Shown: one piece after another, positions 16,584 through 21,148 of the stretch
Numbering within the stretch: position 1 is the stretch's first letter
How the letters are laid out: every line of letters starts with the position of its first letter
Origin: a bacterium
Lineage (GTDB): Bacteria; Planctomycetota; J058; JAJDCP01
Direction: 5' to 3'
Assembly: GCA_030428695.1 (NCBI GenBank)
Contig: JAUIEM010000151.1
Span: 1 to 21,148, forward strand
Length of the DNA stretch: 21,148 nucleotides
The notes under the pieces: generated by a model
The model's database searches: none
What the model was told of the DNA's origin: nothing
What the model saw: only the letters and a program-made list of their open reading frames with translations
Made by a program: the position numbers and the translations under genes

Positions 16584-17345
16584 TCAGCGCTTCAGCGCCC
16601 CCCAGTCGCCGCCCCAGGCGCGGGCGAGGGCGCGGGCCTCGGTCTCGGAGCCGACCTTCTTGAAGCGCGCGCCGGACTGCCCGGAGACGAAGCTCTGGCA
16701 GGGCGGCCAGCTCTTGAACAGGCGCAGGTCGCCGCGGACCAGGGCGAGGTAGCCCCAGGCCTTGCCCTTGGTGCCGGTGCTCTTCTTCTTCGCGCTCTTC
16801 GGCGCCGGCTTCGGGCGCGGCGAGCGGTCTTCCGCCGCCAGGGGGCCGGCGAGCAGCTCGGGCTCCTGGCCGCGGGCGAGCTGCTGGGCGAGGGTATCGA
16901 CCCGCTCGTTGCCGGCGTGGCCCGCGTGCCCGGGCACGTACTGCCAGGAGACCTTCAGCTTCTGGTTGAGCGCGTCGAGCCCTTCCCACAGATCCTGGTT
17001 GAGCACCGCGGTGCCCTTCGCGGTCTTCCAGCCGCGCCGCCGCCAGCCCTTGATCCACGAAGTGACGCCGGAGATCAGGTACTTGCTGTCGGTGAACAGC
17101 TCGACGCTGCCGTCGGGACGGGTCGCCTCGATCCACTTCAGCGCCTCGAGGGCGGCCTGCAGCTCCATGCGGTTGTTGGTCGTGCGGGTCGCCGCGCCGC
17201 CGAGCTCGACGAGGCTGTCCTCGGACTGATACTCGATCCGGGCTGCCCAGCCGCCTTTTCCCGGGTTGCCCTTGCAGGCGCCATCGGTAAAAATCAGGTA
17301 GTCTGCTTTCAATACATCCTCGCGCGGAGCTCGTTTCCCGGGCAT
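16584..17345 (-). CDS. rnhA: Ribonuclease HI with C-terminal viroplasmin-like domain
   Basis: This 253-residue enzyme cuts the RNA strand of RNA-DNA hybrids. The RNase HI domain (about 15-158) has all four catalytic acids: D21 in FTDGACKGNPG, E61 in NNRMELQAAL, D86 in FTDSKYL and D150 in NERVDTLA. It also has WKTAKGTAVLNQDLW and the histidine loop PGHAGH. A Lys/Pro/Ser-rich linker follows (about 160-195). The last ~50 residues (198-245) read WGYLALVRGDLRLF-KSWPPCQSFVSGQSGARFKK-TEARALA. This fits the viroplasmin/hybrid-binding domain, which has an aromatic-rich start, W-x-x-C and G-x-x-FKK. That domain is normally N-terminal in RNase H1, so the order is reversed here. ATG at 17345. It diverges from the DUF4388 gene over a 57-base gap. 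Confidence 0.92.
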   Translation of the reverse strand: MPGKRAPREDVLKADYLIFTDGACKGNPGKGGWAARIEYQSEDSLVELGGAATRTTNNRMELQAALEALKWIEATRPDGSVELFTDSKYLISGVTSWIKGWRRRGWKTAKGTAVLNQDLWEGLDALNQKLKVSWQYVPGHAGHAGNERVDTLAQQLARGQEPELLAGPLAAEDRSPRPKPAPKSAKKKSTGTKGKAWGYLALVRGDLRLFKSWPPCQSFVSGQSGARFKKVGSETEARALARAWGGDWGALKR

Positions 17346-17402
17346 TAGACCCCTTGCCGGGCCCGGGTGCAAGGCGGGCGCCGCGGAGCGCCGAGGCTGA
17401 CC

Positions 17403-19457
17403 ATGGCAACCGACTCCTCGATCCCGACCGACGTCAACGCCGTCAAGGAGCACACCGCGAGCTCCAAGGGGCGGCTCAAGGCGGGCCTGCTCGACCTCGC
17501 CGAGACGTTGCAGATGCTCGGCGCCTCGCGGCGCAACGGGATCCTGTACGTGCAGCTGGAGCCGGGCACCACCGTGACGATCCTGCTCGAAGAGGGGGTG
17601 ATCCGGGCGGTGAAGAACTCCGCCTCGACCCGCTCGATGGCCCACGCCCTGTACAAGCTCGGGCTGGTCGAGTCGAGCACCTTCGAGGGCTTCAACGTCA
17701 ACGCCAAGAAGAGCCTGAAGCTCAGCTGGCTCGAGCGCAACGTGATCACCGAGAAGCAGCTCAGCAAGGCCGCCCACTACCTCGCGACCGAAGAGCTGCT
17801 CGACTGCCTGGCCTGCGAGGCCCCCGAGATCAGCTTCTCGCCGGACGAGCCGCCGTCGAGCGCCTTCGACCCGAGCGAGCTGCTCGAGAAGGTGTCGATC
17901 GGTCCGCTGACGCTGCTGATGGAAGCGGCGCGCCGGGCCGACGAGATGGAGAACCTCAAAGAGCGCCTGCCGGACGAGGCCGACGTGCTGATCCCGGTGC
18001 CGGGGGCGGAGCCGCAGGAAGGGCTCGAGAGCGACATGTTCGAGCTGTGCGACGGCAACCGCACCGTCGAGGAGCTCTGCCTCGAGGCCCGGGCGACCCG
18101 CAACGAGGTGCTCCGCACGGTCGTCGACATGATCGAGAACGCGATCGTCAACCCCCTCGGCGCCAAAGAGCTGCTCGAGGTCTTCGCCCGCAACGAGCGC
18201 GCGGGGAACTACGCGAAGGCCCTGCGCGTGTTCGGCCGCCTCGAGACGCTCTGCGAGGTCGGGCCCGAGGTCGCGGAGATGGCGGCGCGGGCTTCCGAGC
18301 GCACCGGCAAGGCGGAAGACGCCGCGCGTCGCTACGCCGCCCTCGCCGAGCTGAAGAAGGCCGCCGGCGAGCCGAACAGGGCGGTCGGCTACCTCGACCG
18401 GGCGATCCATCTGCAGCCCGAGGACATGGGGGCGCAGCGCGAGCGGGTGCTGCTCTTCCACGAGATGCGCCAGCTCGACAACCTGATCAAGGGCCTCTGG
18501 GGCATGGTCGAGGCGAGCAAGGAGTGCGGCGCCGACAGCGATCGGCGCTGGGCCCTCGAGTACCTGATCAAGCTCGACCCGAGCGACGACCGGCCCTTCC
18601 TCGACCTCGCGAACTACTACGTCGACAAGGACGAGCCCCACAAGGCGGTCACCTACCTCGAGCAGCTCGCCGAGCGCCACTGCAGCAACCAGGAGCTCGA
18701 CCGGGCGGTCGAGATCTACACCCGCATCCTCGAGGTCGACAACGGCCACGTCACCGCCCGCCTGCAGCGGGCCTCGCTGTTGACGCAGCTCGGCGACATC
18801 GAGCGCGCGATCACCGACTACAAGCGGCTCGAGCACGACCTCAAGGACACCGGGGTGATCGGGGTCAGCGGCGACGAGCTGATCCAGATGTACTCGCGGC
18901 TGCTCAAGTCCCAGCCCAACAACACCGCCGTGCGCGACCTCCTGATCGACTCGCAGCTCGAGGATGAAGATCCGGTCGCCGCCTGGGAGACCCTCAAGCC
19001 GAACCTCGAGGACACCGAGACCGCGGTCAAGGACGGCACCTTCGAGCGCCTGCGCAAGCTGTTCAAGATGCTCCCGGGCGACGAGGTGATCGGCCTGTCC
19101 CTGGCCCGGGTCGCGAGCTGGCGCGGCGACCGGGAGATGCAGTCGCGGGTGATGCGCCAGCTCGCCGAGCAGTGCCTGGAGCGCAAGCGGCCCTCGGCCG
19201 CCGAGGGCTTCCTGCTCCGCCTGCTCGAGGACCAGCCCTTCGACCTCGAGGCGCACAAGGGCCTGGCGGACATCCACAAGAGCCGGGGCGAGCTGAGCCT
19301 CGCCGCCCAGAAGCTGCTCGACATCGCCGGCGTCTGCTCCCGGGTCGGACGCTACGACGAGGCGCGCTGGCACCTCGAGTCCGCGCGCAAGCTCGATCCG
19401 ATGATCCCGCACCTGCGCGATGAGGAGCGCGAGCTGCACCGGCGCGCCGGGCGCTGA
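17403..19457 (+). CDS. DUF4388 (PATAN-type) and TPR repeat protein
   Basis: This 684-residue cytosolic protein begins with a DUF4388-like domain (about residues 20-135): KGRLKAGLLDLAETLQML, GASRRNGILYVQLEPGTTVTILLEEGVIRAV, then ALYKLGLV and ITEKQLSKAA. The domain is common in myxobacterial and other signalling proteins and is thought to mediate protein contacts. A middle section resembles a second winged-helix-like segment (MFELCDGNRTVEELCLEA). From about 260 to the end the protein is almost wholly helical repeats of TPR type (FGRLETLCEVG, YLDRAIHLQPED, AVEIYTRILEVDNGHVTARL, AHKGLADIHKSRGELSLAAQKL). It probably works as a scaffold or regulator; partners are unknown. ATG 17403 is preferred over an upstream GTG (17367), with GAGG upstream. 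The next gene starts 4 bases after its stop. Confidence 0.82.
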   Translation: MATDSSIPTDVNAVKEHTASSKGRLKAGLLDLAETLQMLGASRRNGILYVQLEPGTTVTILLEEGVIRAVKNSASTRSMAHALYKLGLVESSTFEGFNVNAKKSLKLSWLERNVITEKQLSKAAHYLATEELLDCLACEAPEISFSPDEPPSSAFDPSELLEKVSIGPLTLLMEAARRADEMENLKERLPDEADVLIPVPGAEPQEGLESDMFELCDGNRTVEELCLEARATRNEVLRTVVDMIENAIVNPLGAKELLEVFARNERAGNYAKALRVFGRLETLCEVGPEVAEMAARASERTGKAEDAARRYAALAELKKAAGEPNRAVGYLDRAIHLQPEDMGAQRERVLLFHEMRQLDNLIKGLWGMVEASKECGADSDRRWALEYLIKLDPSDDRPFLDLANYYVDKDEPHKAVTYLEQLAERHCSNQELDRAVEIYTRILEVDNGHVTARLQRASLLTQLGDIERAITDYKRLEHDLKDTGVIGVSGDELIQMYSRLLKSQPNNTAVRDLLIDSQLEDEDPVAAWETLKPNLEDTETAVKDGTFERLRKLFKMLPGDEVIGLSLARVASWRGDREMQSRVMRQLAEQCLERKRPSAAEGFLLRLLEDQPFDLEAHKGLADIHKSRGELSLAAQKLLDIAGVCSRVGRYDEARWHLESARKLDPMIPHLRDEERELHRRAGR

Positions 19458-19461
19458 CTGC

Positions 19462-20586
19462 GTGGGAGCGCGCGAGGCCTTCATCCGCTCGATCGTCCGC
19501 CACCGCCTGCGCTCGACCGAGCAGGCCCTGAAGCTGCGCCTGCGGCCGCTGCGCCGCGCGCTGGTGCTCAGCCGCCACGAGTGGCGGAGCGCGGTCCCGC
19601 TGCCGCTCCTGACACGGCTGCGCGCGGCGGCGCTCGGCTTCCGCTCGCAGGGCTGGGTGCTCTACCAGCTCGACCGCCACGACCCGGCCGACTACCTCGG
19701 CTACGGCAGCGCGATCGACTACCTGGTCCGGCGTCCGCGGCGCGCGGCGATCGGCGACAAGCTCGGCTTCGGCTGGAGCCTCGCCGCCCAGGGCGCGCAG
19801 TGTCCGGGGGTCGTCGGCTTCATGGTCGGTGGGCGCCTGCGTCCGCGCTCCGAAGCGTCCTCGCAGGCGCCGCTGGCGTGGCTGGAGGAGGCGCTCGAGC
19901 CGGGGCGCCAGCTGGTCTTCCGGCCCTACGACTGGGGCATGGCGGCCGGCCTGTTCTTCCTCCGCCGCGATCGCGACGGCAGCTACCAGGTCAACGGCGA
20001 GGCCTTCCCCCGCGACGACCTCGGGCGGCTGCTCGGCCAGCTCGACGACTTCGTGATCACCGAGCACGTCACCCAGTCGGCCCTGACGGCCCGCTTCTTC
20101 CCCGCGACGACCAACACCCTGCGGGTCCTGACCCTGTGGGACCAGGCGCGCGCCGAGCCCTTCATCGCGGGCGCCGTGCTGCGCGTCGGCAACGCCCGCA
20201 GCGCGCCGGTCGACAACTTCCACGACGGGACCGGGGGCTTCTCCGTCGAGATCGACCTCGCGACCGGCGTGCTCGGCCTCGGACGGACCTTGAGCCCGGC
20301 GCTGGACCGGCTGATCGAGACGCCGGTGCACCCCGAGAGCGGCGTGCGCTGGCAGGGCGTCGCGCTGCCGGGCTGGGAGCCGATGTGCGAGGAGATCCTG
20401 CGGGTCGCCGGCGGGCTCCCCCAGTTCCCCTACGTCGGCTGGGACATGATCATCACCGACGAGGGGCTGTGCTGGCTCGAGGGGAACTCGCCGCCGGGGC
20501 CTGGCGTGTGGCAGGTGCACGGCGGGCTGCTGCGCGACCCGCGGGCGCGGGCCTTCTTCGTCCACCACGGGATGATCGCGGGCTGA
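19462..20586 (+). CDS. ATP-grasp enzyme, sugar-transfer-associated type
   Basis: This 374-residue protein resembles the family called sugar-transfer-associated ATP-grasp (Pfam ATPgrasp_ST). Visible motifs are GDKLGFGWSLAAQG (N-terminal part), VFRPYDW-GMAAG, FVITEHVTQ, TTNTLRVLTLWD, PVDNFHDGTGGFSVEID and PYVGWDMIITDEGLCWLEGNSPPG. The final segment holds the conserved GWD...EGN metal/ATP residues of the fold. Such enzymes ligate a carboxylate to an amine and often lie near polysaccharide genes; the substrate here is unknown. GTG 19462 is chosen because it lies 4 bases after the DUF4388-TPR stop. An ATG at 19420 would overlap that gene by 38 bases. Tight spacing implies a two-gene operon. No membrane segment is visible. 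Confidence 0.82.
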   Translation: MGAREAFIRSIVRHRLRSTEQALKLRLRPLRRALVLSRHEWRSAVPLPLLTRLRAAALGFRSQGWVLYQLDRHDPADYLGYGSAIDYLVRRPRRAAIGDKLGFGWSLAAQGAQCPGVVGFMVGGRLRPRSEASSQAPLAWLEEALEPGRQLVFRPYDWGMAAGLFFLRRDRDGSYQVNGEAFPRDDLGRLLGQLDDFVITEHVTQSALTARFFPATTNTLRVLTLWDQARAEPFIAGAVLRVGNARSAPVDNFHDGTGGFSVEIDLATGVLGLGRTLSPALDRLIETPVHPESGVRWQGVALPGWEPMCEEILRVAGGLPQFPYVGWDMIITDEGLCWLEGNSPPGPGVWQVHGGLLRDPRARAFFVHHGMIAG

Positions 20587-20635
20587 GTTCGTTGCGGCTC
20601 GGGGGAGGAGGACGACGGCAGGCACCCACCCCCGC

Positions 20636-20655
20636 AAGCCTCGCGAGCGAGGTTT
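20636..20655. terminator. Possible bidirectional terminator between convergent genes
   Basis: AAGCCTCG (20636-20643) pairs with CGAGGTTT (20648-20655) around a CGAG tetraloop, with one G-T pair. The A and T ends give a short T-run on each strand. It lies in the 88-base gap between the ATP-grasp stop and the stop of the minus-strand FG-rich gene, where a shared terminator would be expected. The T-run is short, so it is moderate at best. Confidence 0.4.
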
Positions 20656-20674
20656 CGGGCCACGCTTCCAGGGA

Positions 20675-21148
20675 TCAGCGCCGTCGGCTGCGGGTCTCGC
20701 GCAGGAGGCTGTTCAGCTCGTCGGCCGAGCGCCGCTTGCGGCCGCCCTGCTTCTTCTTGCCGCGGGAGGGCTTCTCGGGCTCGGGGGCCGGCTGCGGAGC
20801 GCTCTGGCCGAAGCCGCCCTGCGCCTGGCCGAAGCTCCCCGAGGGGGCGCCGAAGGCCGGCGCCTGCGCGCCGAACCCGCCCGGCGCGCCGAAGCCCCCG
20901 GGCGCCTGGCCAAAGCCCCCGGAAGGCGCGCCGAAGGCGGGGCGGGGCGCGGCCTGCGCGGGCGGAGGGCCGCCCGGGGCCGGGGTGCCCGTGCCCTGCT
21001 TGCGCTTGAAGATGAACACCGCCTCGGAGGTGGCGTCCTTGAGGTCGGCGTTGACCAGCTCCCAGTTCTGCTGCCCGTAGAAGTCGAGCACCTGCTGCAG
21101 CGGCCACCAGCTGCCGTTCGCCTGCATCATCACCCGCCCTTCGTGGGT
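20675..21148 (-). CDS. GWELV-type domain protein with FG-rich disordered tail (5' end probably outside window)
   Basis: The frame is open to the right edge. Residues before the internal GTG/ATG run (THEGRVMMQ) read like ordinary coding sequence, so the true start probably lies beyond 21148; otherwise it starts near 21125-21133. The N-terminal ~45 residues (WWPLQQVLDFYGQQNWELVNAD, then AVFIFKRKQ) resemble small DUF4177-like domains with the pattern G-x-x-WELV...FKR. They are followed by a Pro/Gly/Ala/Gln-rich region with seven FG dipeptides (GGFGQ, GGFGA, PAFGAP units). The C-terminus is very basic: SRGKKKQGGRKRRSADEL, ending in RSRRR. It has no membrane segment. Function is unknown. The basic tail suggests nucleic-acid binding and the repeat region suggests flexible self-association; both are inference. 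Confidence 0.65.
   Translation of the reverse strand, partial: THEGRVMMQANGSWWPLQQVLDFYGQQNWELVNADLKDATSEAVFIFKRKQGTGTPAPGGPPPAQAAPRPAFGAPSGGFGQAPGGFGAPGGFGAQAPAFGAPSGSFGQAQGGFGQSAPQPAPEPEKPSRGKKKQGGRKRRSADELNSLLRETRSRRR
20805..20940 (-). repeat. Low-complexity FG/GFGQ-coding repeat tract
   Basis: On the minus strand this tract encodes imperfect 5-9 residue units built on GFG, AFGAP and GFGQAPGG. At DNA level the words GCCGAAG and GCGCGCCGAA recur on the plus strand. The copies are degenerate, so it is an old internal repeat rather than a fresh tandem array. It lies wholly within the 20675-21148 gene. Confidence 0.7.

Overview
This window is very GC-rich (about 70% by eye, with G or C at nearly every third codon position). 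It is densely coded, with 17 protein-coding genes and one tRNA. It looks like ordinary chromosome from a Gram-negative-type bacterium. The gene mix suggests a Planctomycetota member or a myxobacterium-like lineage: an ECF sigma factor abutting a Ser/Thr kinase, FHA-GGDEF proteins, a DUF4388/TPR protein, YqgE/AlgH and a lipoprotein. This placement is inference; no rRNA or marker gene settles it. I see no insertion sequence, prophage, CRISPR array or toxin-antitoxin pair, and no gap longer than 300 bases. The largest gap is the divergent region 8092-8334.

Layout: (1) 1-527 holds the 3' end of tilS, a tRNA-Thr(CGT) gene and its terminator. (2) 575-3526 (+) holds an RNase Z-like metallo-beta-lactamase-fold protein, a YceK-type lipoprotein, and an ECF-type sigma factor followed after 1 base by a soluble Ser/Thr kinase. 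(3) 3519-8091 (-) is a five-gene block. In transcription order it encodes an FHA-GGDEF diguanylate cyclase, a GT4-type glycosyltransferase that overlaps it by 4 bases, a GAF-AAA+-Fis regulator lacking the sigma-54 contact loop, a 77-residue charged protein and YqgE/AlgH. (4) 8335-10551 (+) holds an exported M28 zinc peptidase and a second FHA-GGDEF protein, a paralogue of the first. (5) 10610-13030 (+) is a likely NAD-salvage pair: nicotinate phosphoribosyltransferase and a PRPP synthetase that would make its co-substrate. (6) 13109-16550 (+) is a cdaA-cdaR-like-glmM operon behind a good sigma-70-type promoter. It links c-di-AMP synthesis to the first committed step of cell-wall precursor synthesis. 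(7) 16584-17345 (-) is an RNase HI with a viroplasmin-type hybrid-binding domain at its C-terminus. (8) 17403-20586 (+) is a DUF4388-TPR protein followed by an ATP-grasp enzyme of the sugar-transfer-associated type. (9) 20675-21148 (-) is a protein with a GWELV-type domain and an FG-rich disordered tail, probably cut by the window edge.

Two cyclic dinucleotide systems lie close together: two c-di-GMP synthases and one c-di-AMP synthase. Several other genes (sigma factor, kinase, AAA+ regulator, DUF4388 protein) are also signalling proteins. The most unusual points are the AAA+ regulator without a GAFTGA loop, the reversed domain order of the RNase HI, the class-II-like PRPP synthetase next to pncB, and the FG-repeat tail of the last protein. 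None clearly forms an undescribed multi-gene system; these are leads, not proof.
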